This document shows positions 16,427 through 25,575 of a stretch of 64,000 nucleotides of DNA, piece after piece (position 1 is the stretch's first letter; every line of letters begins with the position of its first letter). The notes below the pieces were generated by a model, which was not told the origin of the DNA, made no database searches, and was given only the letters and a program-made list of their open reading frames with translations. The translations under genes were made by a program, and so were the position numbers. Origin of the DNA: CAJQQK01 sp963696075 (GTDB lineage Bacteria > Pseudomonadota > Alphaproteobacteria > Rhizobiales > Hyphomicrobiaceae); the NCBI GenBank assembly GCA_963696075.1, contig CAVOJD010000029.1, positions 434,001 through 498,000 of the forward strand, read 5' to 3'.

Positions 16427-18760
16427 TCAGTGTCGCCGTGGCCCGCGTGTGCGCGTCCGGCCTCGGCTCCGCCACCCCTTGGCGAGCGAGACATGGCCCG
16501 TTTGCCCTTCGCTGAGCATTTCGAATCTCAGCGCGCCCGCGAACGGCAGCGCTTCGACAAGCCGCACATCGACGCTATCCCCGAGCCGGTAGGCGCGCTG
16601 ATGCCTGTCGCCGACGAGGGCGTGTTGCGCTTCGACGTAGTGATAATAGTCATCACCAAGCGTGGACGCGGGAATGAACCCATCGGCCCCCGTTTCGGCA
16701 AGCCTGACGAACAGGCCCGATGTCGTGACACCTGAGACCCGCGCCTTGAATTCGGCGCCGACCTGCTCTGACAGATAGTCCGCCATCAGCCGGTCCATCG
16801 TCTCGCGCTCGGCCGCCATCGCCTTGCGTTCCGTCACGGAGATCGCCTGCGCGATTGTTGCAAGCTGCGCGCTCTGATCGTCCGTGAGCCCGCCGGGGCC
16901 AAGCTTGAGGGCTCGGATCAGGGACCGGTGGACGAGGAGGTCGGCATACCGCCGGATCGGCGATGTGAAGTGGGCATAGCGCCTGAGATTGAGGCCGAAG
17001 TGGCCAGCGTTCTCCGTTGCATACTCCGCCTGCGCCTGCGAGCGCAGGATGACCTCGTTGACAAGCTCAGGCACCGGCAGGAGCTTGGCCTGCCGAAGGA
17101 TCGTATTGAAATGTTGCGGTTTGAGATTGGAGGCTTTCGGCAGCCTCAGGTCGAGCGTTTCGAGGAAATCCGACAGCCCTTTCAGTTTTTCCTGTGACGG
17201 CTTTTCATGCGCTCGGTAGACGACCGGTGCGTGCGCGGTCTCGAGGCTTTCCGCCGCCGCGACGTTGGCCTGGATCATGAATTCCTCGATCAGGCGGTGG
17301 GCCTCGAGGCGGTCTGGAATGTCGATCCCGGTGACGCGGCCCGTCTCATCGAGACGGACGCGCCGCTCCGGCAGGTCGAGTTCGAGCGGCTGGCGCATGT
17401 CGCGCCCCTTGGCGAGCGCCTGATAGGCGGACCACAGCGGCTTCAGGGCTGTATCCATGAGCGCAGCGGCTGCAGCACCAGGCGCGCCGTCGAATGCGGC
17501 TTGGGCATCCTGATAGGAAAGCCCGGCATGCGAGCGCATCATGGCGCGCATAAAGGTGTGCGATTTCTTCGCCCCCGACCGGTCGAACACCATCCGCACG
17601 GCAAGGCACGGCCGATCGGCGCCCTCCTTGAGCGAGCACAGATCATTCGAGATCTTCTCCGGCAGCATCGGCACGACGCGATCGGGAAAATAGATCGAGT
17701 TGGCCCTGAGTTGCGCTTCCCGGTCGAGACGCGAGCCTGGCCGCACATAAAATGAGACGTCCGCAATCGCCACGATCACGACGTGCCCGCCATCGTTGTC
17801 GGGCGCCGCGTCCGGGCAGGCATAGACGGCATCGTCATGGTCGCGCGCATCGGCCGGATCGATGGTGATCAACGGCAGGTCCCTGAGGTCTTCGCGCCCC
17901 TCGAGTGTCGGCGTCCCAAGCGTGTCCAATTCCTCCAGGACGGGCTCGGGAAATTCGACCGGCAGGCCATGCGCGTGGACCGCGATCAAAGACACCTGGC
18001 GTTGGTCATCCGGATTGCCAAGCACTTTGAGGACCCGTGCGCTCGCAGCTCGATGACCGGTGCGCTGGGTGTCGAATTCGACCAGGTCACCGTCCTTGGC
18101 GCCGTTCTCATCCCCCTTGTTCACGCTCCACGATTTCAGCGCCTTGCGATCGACGGGTTCAATCATGCCCCCGCGCGGCCCCGCATCACGGTAGATGCCG
18201 AGCAGACGTCGCGTTTCGCGCACCAGACGGCGAATGACGCGGCCCTCGTAGAGCGCGCCATTGTCGCCGACCTCTTCGAGGCGTTCCAGCCGGACCAGCG
18301 CGCGGTCGCCAGGCCCAACCGGTTGGCGCGCGCGGCCATCTTCGCCCCGCGCACTCGAGTGCGTGATCACCACGCGCGGGCGTTCCCCGGCCTCTGCGTC
18401 CCAAACGGCCGGCTCGGCGATGAGGTCGCCGGCGCGATCGATCTCCTTGATCTCGAGAACGGCGACAGGCGGCAGGTGCCCGGGCTGGGTGAAGCTCTTC
18501 CGGTTGCCAACCAGAAGCCCATCCGCGGTCATGTCGCCGATGAGCTGCTTGAGGGCCTTTCGGTCGGCGCCCTTGACCTGGAAGTGACGCGCGATCTCGC
18601 GTTTTCCGACACGGTCTTGAGAACTCTCGATGAACGCCAGAACCTCCTCGCGGGTCGGCAGGCGCCCTTCGCTCTGCCGCGCGCCGCGGATATTCACGCG
18701 TGTCTTAAGGCGCTTTGCCAAACCTGTTTCATCCTGACCGGCTCGGTTACGACCAGGCAA
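16427..18760 (-). CDS. rnr: Ribonuclease R
   Basis: A 777-residue 3'-5' exoribonuclease of the RNB (RNase II/R) family that degrades structured RNA, including tmRNA-tagged messages. The N-terminal winged-helix part (LPTREEVLAFIESS...VGKREIARHF) leads to cold-shock-like domains. The RNB catalytic core has DPADARDHDDAVYA (metal-binding Asp cluster) and RANSIYFPDRVVPMLPE. A C-terminal S1 domain (FKARVSGVTTSGLFVRL) and an Arg-rich end complete it. Length is in the normal range. It lies 42 bp downstream of topA. Confidence 0.96.
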   Translation of the reverse strand: MPGRNRAGQDETGLAKRLKTRVNIRGARQSEGRLPTREEVLAFIESSQDRVGKREIARHFQVKGADRKALKQLIGDMTADGLLVGNRKSFTQPGHLPPVAVLEIKEIDRAGDLIAEPAVWDAEAGERPRVVITHSSARGEDGRARQPVGPGDRALVRLERLEEVGDNGALYEGRVIRRLVRETRRLLGIYRDAGPRGGMIEPVDRKALKSWSVNKGDENGAKDGDLVEFDTQRTGHRAASARVLKVLGNPDDQRQVSLIAVHAHGLPVEFPEPVLEELDTLGTPTLEGREDLRDLPLITIDPADARDHDDAVYACPDAAPDNDGGHVVIVAIADVSFYVRPGSRLDREAQLRANSIYFPDRVVPMLPEKISNDLCSLKEGADRPCLAVRMVFDRSGAKKSHTFMRAMMRSHAGLSYQDAQAAFDGAPGAAAAALMDTALKPLWSAYQALAKGRDMRQPLELDLPERRVRLDETGRVTGIDIPDRLEAHRLIEEFMIQANVAAAESLETAHAPVVYRAHEKPSQEKLKGLSDFLETLDLRLPKASNLKPQHFNTILRQAKLLPVPELVNEVILRSQAQAEYATENAGHFGLNLRRYAHFTSPIRRYADLLVHRSLIRALKLGPGGLTDDQSAQLATIAQAISVTERKAMAAERETMDRLMADYLSEQVGAEFKARVSGVTTSGLFVRLAETGADGFIPASTLGDDYYHYVEAQHALVGDRHQRAYRLGDSVDVRLVEALPFAGALRFEMLSEGQTGHVSLAKGWRSRGRTRTRGPRRH

Positions 18761-18802
18761 TCTCCGGTTGGCCGATAACGTCGCTGTTCATCTCAATGCC
18801 AC

Positions 18803-21511
18803 CTAGTCGGCGTCCGCCTTGGCCGTCTTGGCGGGCGCCGTCTTCTTGGCCGCAGCCTTCTTTGCTGGAGCCTTCTTTGCGGGCGCCTTCTTCGCCGCCG
18901 CCTTCTTCGCTGGGGCCTTCTTGGCGCCCGTCGTTTTCTTGGCCGCCGCTTTCTTCTTCGGCGCTGCCTTCTTCTTGGCGCCGCTCTTTTCCGCACGCTC
19001 CGCGATCAGCTGAACCGCCTCTTCGATCGTGAGGTTTTCCGGCTCCTTGCCCTTCGGCACCGTCGCGTTGATTTTGCCGTGTTTGACGTAGGGTCCATAG
19101 CGCCCGTTCAGGACCTGGATCTTGCCCCCGTCGTCCGGGTGCTCTCCGAGTTCCTTGAGCACCTGCGCGCCGCGCCGGAAGCCGCGCCCGCCGCCCGCCA
19201 TCTTTTCCGCGATCAGCGTCACGGCCCGGTTGATGCCGACGTCGAACACCTCTTCCGTGTTCTCCAGATTGGCATAGACCCCATCGTGCAGCACAAACGG
19301 GCCGTACCGCCCGAGACCGGCGGTGATCGTCTTGCCGGTTTCCGGATGCAGCCCAACCTCGCGCGGCAACGAGAGCAGCTTCAGCGCGTAGTCGAGATCA
19401 ATATCGTCGGCCGATTTTTCGCGCGGCAGCGAGGAGCGGGGCGGCTTTTCGCCATCCTCGCCATTGCCAAGCTGTACATAAGGCCCGAACCGGCCCACCC
19501 TGAGCGACACCGGCAGGCCTGTCTCGGGATCTTCACCCAGAACCTTGCCATCCGCCGTCTGCGCTTCCGCCGGCCCGTCCGCCTGTTGCGTCAACTGTCG
19601 CGTGAAGCGGCATTCCGGATAGTTTTCACACCCAACGAACGCCCCGAACTTGCCCGAGACCTTGAGGCTCAGCCGGCCGGACTTGCACGCCGGGCACGCC
19701 CGCGGCTCCGTGCCATCTTCCTTCGGCGGGAAAATATGCGGCCCAAGCACCTCGTTCAGCGCTTCAAGCACGTCCGAGACACGCAGTTCCTTGGTCTCGT
19801 CAATGGCCGCCGTGAAGTTCCGCCAGAAGTCCGCCAGAACCTCCTGCCAGTTGAGTTTGCCATCGGAGATCAGATCAAGCTGATCTTCGAGGCCCGCCGT
19901 GAAATCATATTCGACATAGCGCCGGAAGAAGCTCGACAGGAACGCCGTGACGAGCCGGCCCTTGTCTTCCGGCACCAGACGTTTCTTGTCGACGCGGACA
20001 TAGCCGCGGTCTTCGAGCACCGCCATCGTCGAGGCATAAGTCGACGGCCGCCCGATCCCGAGTTCTTCCATCTTCTTGACAAGCGTCGCCTCCGAATAGC
20101 GCGGCGGCGGCTCGGTGAAGTGCTGGTTGGCGTCGATCTTCTTGTCCTTGAGGACATGACCGGCCTCAAGCGGCGGCAGCCGGCGGCTCGCTTCATCCTC
20201 TTCATCGTCACGGCCTTCCTCGTAAAGCTTGAGGAAGCCTTCGAAGACGGTCACCGTGCCGGTGGCGCGCAGCCCGTAGGTTTTGCCATCGCGGCCCGCA
20301 ACGGTGATTTCCGCTGTCGTCTGTTCCAGTTCCGCCGACGCCATCTGGCTCGCAACGGCGCGTTTCCAGATCAGCTCGTAGAGCGCGAACTGATCCTTGG
20401 CCAGGTAGCGCCGGACGTCGTCCGGGCGTCGCCTGACATCCGTCGGGCGCACAGCCTCGTGCGCTTCCTGAGCGTTCTTGGCTTTCGTTTTGTATTCCCG
20501 CACGAACGGCGGCAGGTATCGCTTTGAATAGTCGCGCTCAACGAGATGGCGGATCTCGCTGACGGCCTCGGGAATGATCTGGACGCCATCGGTCCGCATG
20601 TAGGTGATGAGCCCGACGGTCTCCCCGCCGACATCGACACCTTCATAGAGGCGCTGCGCGGCCTGCATGGTCTGCTTGGCGCCAAAACCGAGCTTGCGCG
20701 AGGCTTCCTGCTGCAACGTCGAGGTGGTGAAGGGGGCGGCCGGATTGCGCCGCACGGCCTTCTTGTCGACGCTGGCAATCTTGAACTGGCCGCCTTCGAT
20801 GGCCTGTTTGATGGCATGCGCGGTCTCGCCGTCGGCAATGTCGTAGCGCTTGAGGGTCTTGCCCTCGATCGCGGTCACGCGCGTCTTGACCTCATCGCCG
20901 CCGGTGGTTTGCATCAGCGCTTCGATCGACCAGTATTCACGTGGCTTGAATGCCTCGATTTCCGCCTCGCGATCGCACACCAGCCGCAGTGCAACCGACT
21001 GCACCCGCCCGGCACTGCGCGCCCCCGGCAGTTTGCGCCAAAGCACCGGCGACAGCGTGAAGCCGACGAGATAGTCAAGGGCGCGCCGGGCGAGGTAGGC
21101 CTCGACCAGCGGCTGGTCGATTTCGCGCGGATGCTTCAGGGCTTCGAGGACAGCCGGCTTGGTGACCGCGTTGAAGGTGACGCGCTCAACCGGCGTGCCC
21201 TTCTTTAGTGCGCGATTTTGTTGGAGAATCTCGATCAAATGCCATGAAATCGCTTCGCCTTCACGGTCGGGGTCGGTCGCGAGAATGACCTTGTCGGCCG
21301 AGCGGACCGCGCTTGAAATCTCTTTCACGACCTTGGCCGCGCGCCCGTCCACGTCCCAGTGCATCGCGAAATCGTTGTCCGGCTCCACCGAGCCGTCCTT
21401 CGAGGGCAGGTCGCGCACATGGCCATACGACGCCAGCACTTTATAGCCGGAACCCAGATACTTATTGATGGCTTTGGCCTTGGCGGCCAATTCAACAATG
21501 AGGATGTTCAT
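18803..21511 (-). CDS. topA: DNA topoisomerase I
   Basis: A 902-residue type IA topoisomerase that relaxes negative supercoils. The TOPRIM domain has the acidic triad in ILATDPDREGEAISWHL; the active-site Tyr lies in LITYMRTDGV. A C4 zinc finger (CPACKSGRL...GCENYPECRF) and further Topo C-terminal repeats follow. The last 60 residues are an Ala/Lys/Pro-rich histone-H1-like tail (KKKAAPKKKAAAKK... repeated). One oddity: the usual N-terminal VESPAKAK reads VELAAKAK, keeping the Glu and Lys but losing Ser-Pro. The start at 21511 matches where homology begins; the in-frame extension to 21685 is not homologous. Confidence 0.96.
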   Translation of the reverse strand: MNILIVELAAKAKAINKYLGSGYKVLASYGHVRDLPSKDGSVEPDNDFAMHWDVDGRAAKVVKEISSAVRSADKVILATDPDREGEAISWHLIEILQQNRALKKGTPVERVTFNAVTKPAVLEALKHPREIDQPLVEAYLARRALDYLVGFTLSPVLWRKLPGARSAGRVQSVALRLVCDREAEIEAFKPREYWSIEALMQTTGGDEVKTRVTAIEGKTLKRYDIADGETAHAIKQAIEGGQFKIASVDKKAVRRNPAAPFTTSTLQQEASRKLGFGAKQTMQAAQRLYEGVDVGGETVGLITYMRTDGVQIIPEAVSEIRHLVERDYSKRYLPPFVREYKTKAKNAQEAHEAVRPTDVRRRPDDVRRYLAKDQFALYELIWKRAVASQMASAELEQTTAEITVAGRDGKTYGLRATGTVTVFEGFLKLYEEGRDDEEDEASRRLPPLEAGHVLKDKKIDANQHFTEPPPRYSEATLVKKMEELGIGRPSTYASTMAVLEDRGYVRVDKKRLVPEDKGRLVTAFLSSFFRRYVEYDFTAGLEDQLDLISDGKLNWQEVLADFWRNFTAAIDETKELRVSDVLEALNEVLGPHIFPPKEDGTEPRACPACKSGRLSLKVSGKFGAFVGCENYPECRFTRQLTQQADGPAEAQTADGKVLGEDPETGLPVSLRVGRFGPYVQLGNGEDGEKPPRSSLPREKSADDIDLDYALKLLSLPREVGLHPETGKTITAGLGRYGPFVLHDGVYANLENTEEVFDVGINRAVTLIAEKMAGGGRGFRRGAQVLKELGEHPDDGGKIQVLNGRYGPYVKHGKINATVPKGKEPENLTIEEAVQLIAERAEKSGAKKKAAPKKKAAAKKTTGAKKAPAKKAAAKKAPAKKAPAKKAAAKKTAPAKTAKADAD

Positions 21512-21784
21512 GAAGCTTGATCGTTGCCGTTCAGAGGAAGTCTCGAGGGCGAAGTTGAGCGGAACATGTGTGAGCGCTGCCCACCTGTCAAACCGCGAAT
21601 TTTTATGCGATTTAGAAAGACCAGTGCAAAAATCATCTGTTTCGTAAGTTTTTCGGTTGCGTGTGTAGAGATGTTTTGTGCACAAACGACCCTGTGATCA
21701 GATCCGGTGTGTGGCGGGTCTGGATCAGCGCGACGAGTTTGGAACGAGGCGTACAAGGATTTTCGTGTTGTGGCGGAGGCATAT

Positions 21785-22087
21785 ATGAAACGCAATTCTT
21801 CTCGGCATCTCGCTCTTGCGGCTGCGGACGGTGACGCCCTCGGGATTAGGGCGGAAGCGGATACCGCGGCAGCAGCCGGCGGGCTCGATCATGAGAACTC
21901 GACTTCTGTTGGACCGGCCGGTTCGAGCGAACGCATTTCGGATATGCCGCGCCGGGACGTCGTTCAGTACATCGCAGAGATGTGTGACGCGTTGGCGTAC
22001 ATGGCAAGTGCACATCAATGCAATGACCTTGCAGACCTTCTCCACGAGGCGGCGGCCGAGGCCGACCGATGCGAGCCGGGCGCGTGA
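21785..22087 (+). CDS. Small helical hypothetical protein
   Basis: 100 residues, with a GGAGG site six bases before the Met. The N-terminal half is low-complexity. The C-terminal half (RDVVQYIAEMCDALAYMA...NDLADLLHEAAAEAD) is an amphipathic helical pair, resembling small uncharacterised proteins that are common in Hyphomicrobiales. It is transcribed against the surrounding topA-dprA block. No function can be given. Confidence 0.55.
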   Translation: MKRNSSRHLALAAADGDALGIRAEADTAAAAGGLDHENSTSVGPAGSSERISDMPRRDVVQYIAEMCDALAYMASAHQCNDLADLLHEAAAEADRCEPGA

Positions 22088-22269
22088 GGACAGCTAGCGT
22101 CAGTAACGGGGTGCTGTGGCGTTGGTTCGCGGGGCCGAATCGTCCCCCATTTGGTCTCGGGGCTTGAGTCAACTTGGGGTGCCATTGGATCCGGTGCCTC
22201 CTTTTTCTTCACGGTTTGCGTACCGGTGGCCGTCGGCCGGCCCGTGCTCAGGGTCGTGGCGACGATCGC

Positions 22270-23451
22270 TCAACCGGCCGCTTCGACCTTCAGCGACACC
22301 ATTTGGGCGCCGTGATGGTCGAGGCGGCCGGCGAGATCGAGTTCGATCAACACCACCTGGAGTGCGCTGACGCCGATGCCGGTCGCACGCAGCAGGTCAT
22401 CAATATTGACCGGCGCCGGGCCAAGTGCGGCGAGGACCGTATCCCATGCATCGCCGGGAACGTCGGGCGGTGGCGCCATCACCGTAGTGTCGCCTGGCTC
22501 GCCCCATGCGGGGACAACGGGTTCTTTTATTTCCACCTTCGGACTGGACATCATCGGCTTGAGCTCGTCGAGGACGTCCTCGGCAGAGATGATCATGGTC
22601 GCGCCCTGCTGGATCAGGCGGTTCGTCCCTTCCGCGCGCGGGTCGAGCGGGTGGCCGGGGACGGCAAACACGGTGCGGCCCTGCTCATTTGCGTAGCGCG
22701 CCGTCGTGAGTGTGCCGGACCGTCTCGCGGCTTCAACGATGATGACGCCGTAGCTCAGACCGGAAATGATCCGGTTGCGCCGCGGGAAGTCGGCCCCGCG
22801 CGGCTTGAAGCCGGGCGGCTGCTCACTCACCAGGACGCCCTCAGTTGCGATCTCGCGCTGGAGGTCTGCGTGTTCCGGCGGGTAGGTGATGTCGAGCCCG
22901 CCTGCGAGCACGGCGATGGTGCCGCGCGCGAGGGCAGCGTCGTGTGCGGCGCGGTCGATGCCGCGGGCGAGCCCGGAAACGATGATCAGGCCCGCCGCAC
23001 TCAGCTGATCGCCCATCTTGCGCGCGAATGCGTGGCCCGCGGCCGAACAGTTGCGCGAGCCGACGATGGCAACGCTGGGCTCGTTGAGGAGATCGATGCG
23101 GCCCTTGACGTAGATCATGGGCGGGGGATGGTCGAGGTGAGCGAGGCGCGCCGGGTAGCCGGGCTCGATCGTGAACAGCGGCGTTGCCCCGATGCGGCGG
23201 GCGGCCTCGAGTTCCCGCTCCGCATCACCGCGCGGATAGATGTGGAATTTGCGCCGGCCACTGCGCCGGGCATGTTCGGGCAGCGCATCGAGGGCGGCCT
23301 GGGCGCCGCCGTGAACGTTGATGAGGCGGCGAAACGTTACCGGGCCGACATTCTCCGAGCGAATGAGCTGCAGGCACGCGAGGCGTTCAGACGCCCCGAG
23401 AGCTGCAACCGGCAGCGGCGCACGTGTGAACAAGTCGCGCGACATCGCCAC
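22270..23451 (-). CDS. dprA: DNA-processing protein DprA (Smf)
   Basis: A 393-residue protein that loads RecA onto incoming single-stranded DNA during transformation. An N-terminal SAM-like part (LACLQLIRSENVGPVTFRRL) precedes the extended Rossmann fold with VAIVGSRNCSAAG, SGLARGIDRAAH, GGLDITYPPEHADL and FPRRNRIISGLSYG. A C-terminal winged-helix (DML1-like) part ends the protein. It begins 6 bp after the plsY stop, so the two are cotranscribed. The downstream gap to topA is unusually long (0.75 kb) and holds a small opposite-strand gene. Confidence 0.95.
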   Translation of the reverse strand: MAMSRDLFTRAPLPVAALGASERLACLQLIRSENVGPVTFRRLINVHGGAQAALDALPEHARRSGRRKFHIYPRGDAERELEAARRIGATPLFTIEPGYPARLAHLDHPPPMIYVKGRIDLLNEPSVAIVGSRNCSAAGHAFARKMGDQLSAAGLIIVSGLARGIDRAAHDAALARGTIAVLAGGLDITYPPEHADLQREIATEGVLVSEQPPGFKPRGADFPRRNRIISGLSYGVIIVEAARRSGTLTTARYANEQGRTVFAVPGHPLDPRAEGTNRLIQQGATMIISAEDVLDELKPMMSSPKVEIKEPVVPAWGEPGDTTVMAPPPDVPGDAWDTVLAALGPAPVNIDDLLRATGIGVSALQVVLIELDLAGRLDHHGAQMVSLKVEAAG

Positions 23452-23457
23452 CCCACC

Positions 23458-24207
23458 TCAACCCTCGACCGGATGGTGAGGATCGCTGGGCGTGCCGCCC
23501 GCGGGCGCCGCGCTCACCGCCTTGGCCCCGATCCGCGTCTCCTCGCCATTGACCAGCCGCTCGATGTTGGGGCGATGCTTGACGATCAGGAGCACGCTCA
23601 TCATCGCAGCGATACCGCCAACCGTCGCATTCTGAAACCAGAACGCCGCCAGCGGCGCGGCCAGACACGCAACCAGCGCCGAGAGCGAGGAATAGCGCGT
23701 GAGAAGGGCAACGGCCAGCCACACCCCGCAAAACACCAGGGCTGCGGGCCACACAAGACCGATCAGCACGCCGATGTAGGTCGCAACCCCCTTGCCGCCC
23801 TTGAAGCCCAGCCAAACCGGGAAGATGTGGCCGATAAAAGCCCCGAGGCCCGCAACGTAGCTGGTTACCGCCAGCAGCAGGTAGCCGTTCGGCCCCGCCG
23901 TCTGCAGCACCGGCATCGCCTGCCATGCCTCATTCGCCGCATACCAGGCAACGAACGGACCGATCATGCAGGCCGCCACCCCCTTGAGGACATCCCCCGC
24001 CAGCGTTGCCGCCGCAAGCGCCTTGTTGCCGGTGCGCAGCACGTTGGTCGCGCCGATATTGCCAGAACCGATCTGGCGAATGTCGCCGTGGCCGGCAAAC
24101 CGCGTGAAAATCAGCCCGAACGGTACGGACCCCACGAGGTAACCGATCGTAAAGGCGATGAGCAGGGGGAGGATAAGATCCATCAGGACAATGAGGCCAG
24201 CTTGCAT
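23458..24207 (-). CDS. plsY: Acyl-phosphate:glycerol-3-phosphate acyltransferase PlsY
   Basis: A 249-residue polytopic inner-membrane enzyme making lysophosphatidate for phospholipid synthesis. Family motifs are GYLVGSVPFGLIFTR, the glycerol-3-phosphate loop GSGNIGATNVLRTGNK and the GFKGGKGVAT loop. It is about 40-50 residues longer than the common length, mostly at the C terminus. Met at 24207 was kept; an internal Met at 24183 also fits and neither has a clear ribosome-binding site. It starts 24 bp after the pyrC-like gene. Confidence 0.94.
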   Translation of the reverse strand: MQAGLIVLMDLILPLLIAFTIGYLVGSVPFGLIFTRFAGHGDIRQIGSGNIGATNVLRTGNKALAAATLAGDVLKGVAACMIGPFVAWYAANEAWQAMPVLQTAGPNGYLLLAVTSYVAGLGAFIGHIFPVWLGFKGGKGVATYIGVLIGLVWPAALVFCGVWLAVALLTRYSSLSALVACLAAPLAAFWFQNATVGGIAAMMSVLLIVKHRPNIERLVNGEETRIGAKAVSAAPAGGTPSDPHHPVEG

Positions 24208-24231
24208 GAGCGCTCAGGTGCCGCCCGCGCG

Positions 24232-25575
24232 TCAGGGATTGTTTTCCAACGGAGCGTAACTGTAGACCGTGTGTCCGGCAACCAGCGTTCTGATGACACG
24301 CCCCTGCATCTTGCTCTCGTCGAACGGCGAGTTCTTAGAGCGCGAGTTGAGATCGTCGCGGTTGACGACCCACGGCGCGTGAGGGTCGAAGATGACGAGG
24401 TCGGCCATAACGCCCTTCTGCAGCCGCCCGCTTTCGAGGCCGAGGAGATCGGCCGGCCCGCTTGTCATCGCCCTGAGCAACACCTTGAGATCGGCATCCC
24501 CGCTGAGATGAAGCCGCATGGCAGCCGCCAGCATCGTCTCGAGCCCCACCGCGCCATCGGCGGCTTCCGCGAACGGCCGCCGCTTGGTGTCGGCATCCTG
24601 CGGGTCGTGGCTTGAGACGATGACGTCGATATCGCCGTTCTGAACCGCCCGCACCATCGCCGCCCGGTCGTCTTCGCCCCGGAGCGGCGGGCGCACCTTG
24701 TAGAATGTCCGGTAGGGGACGACGTCGTTCTCATTGAGGGTGAGGTGATTGATCGACACGCCGCACGTCACCTTCAGCCCGCCAGCCCGCGCGCGGCGGA
24801 TCGCAGCCACGCTCTCCGGGCACGACAGCGTCGGGGCGTGATAGCGCGCGCCTGTCAAAGCGACCAGCCGCAGGTCGCGCTCGAGGATGATCGTCTCGGC
24901 TTCCTTCGGAACCCCTGAGAGGCCCGATCGCGCAGCGAGTTCGCCCGCGTTCATCGACCCGCTCCCGGCGAGATAGGCGTCCTCGGCGAAATGTGCGATC
25001 AGCGCGTCGAAATCCCGCGAATATTGCAGCACCTGGTGCATCACGCGCGTGTTCATGATCGACTGCTTGCCGTTCGAGAAGGCAATCGCGCCGGCCCGCT
25101 TCAGGAGGCCGATCTCCGTCATCTCATCACCAGCCAGCCCCATCGTCATCGCGGCCATCGGATGGATGTGGACGATCGCGTTGTCGCGCGCGCGCCGGAG
25201 CGTGAAATCAACGAGGGCGACCTGGTCAATCACCGGTTTGGTGTCCGGCATCACGATCATGGTGGTCACGCCGCCGGCCGCCGCCGCCCGGCTCGCGGTG
25301 TGCAGCGTCTCGCGGTGTTCCGCGCCCGGCTCCCCGGTAAAAACCTGCATATCGATCAGCCCGGGCGCGACGATGTGGCCCTGGCAATCGACCACCTCAT
25401 AACCCGCCGGCGCATTGCGCCGGAACGGGGTGCCGAGATCAATGATTTTGCCGTTCTCGATCAGGATGCCGCCGGGCTCATCGCGCCCGGAATCGGGATC
25501 GATCAGGCGCGCGTTGATCAACACCGTCGGCTTCGGCGGCTGGGCGAGCTCGGGCGGACGGGCGAAAAACGGCAT
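24232..25575 (-). CDS. pyrC: Dihydroorotase-like protein, probably non-catalytic (PyrC')
   Basis: A 447-residue amidohydrolase-fold protein directly following pyrB, with stop and start overlapping by one base (TGATG). The dihydroorotase scaffold is clear (HIVAPGLIDM, GVTTMIVMPDTKP, GAVGLETMLA, DLVIFDP). The metal-binding HxH after PGLIDM is replaced by Q-V-F, and the late metal-ligand region reads VIVSSHDPQD where an Asp-His pair is normal. Such PyrC' proteins are known as structural partners that keep aspartate transcarbamoylase assembled. True dihydroorotase activity would then come from another gene outside the window. Confidence 0.88.
   Translation of the reverse strand: MPFFARPPELAQPPKPTVLINARLIDPDSGRDEPGGILIENGKIIDLGTPFRRNAPAGYEVVDCQGHIVAPGLIDMQVFTGEPGAEHRETLHTASRAAAAGGVTTMIVMPDTKPVIDQVALVDFTLRRARDNAIVHIHPMAAMTMGLAGDEMTEIGLLKRAGAIAFSNGKQSIMNTRVMHQVLQYSRDFDALIAHFAEDAYLAGSGSMNAGELAARSGLSGVPKEAETIILERDLRLVALTGARYHAPTLSCPESVAAIRRARAGGLKVTCGVSINHLTLNENDVVPYRTFYKVRPPLRGEDDRAAMVRAVQNGDIDVIVSSHDPQDADTKRRPFAEAADGAVGLETMLAAAMRLHLSGDADLKVLLRAMTSGPADLLGLESGRLQKGVMADLVIFDPHAPWVVNRDDLNSRSKNSPFDESKMQGRVIRTLVAGHTVYSYAPLENNP

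Noticed and set aside
22174..24615. An 813-codon open frame on the plus strand
   Set aside because: It lies opposite dprA, plsY and the pyrC-like gene, all clear families. High GC leaves antisense frames open by chance.
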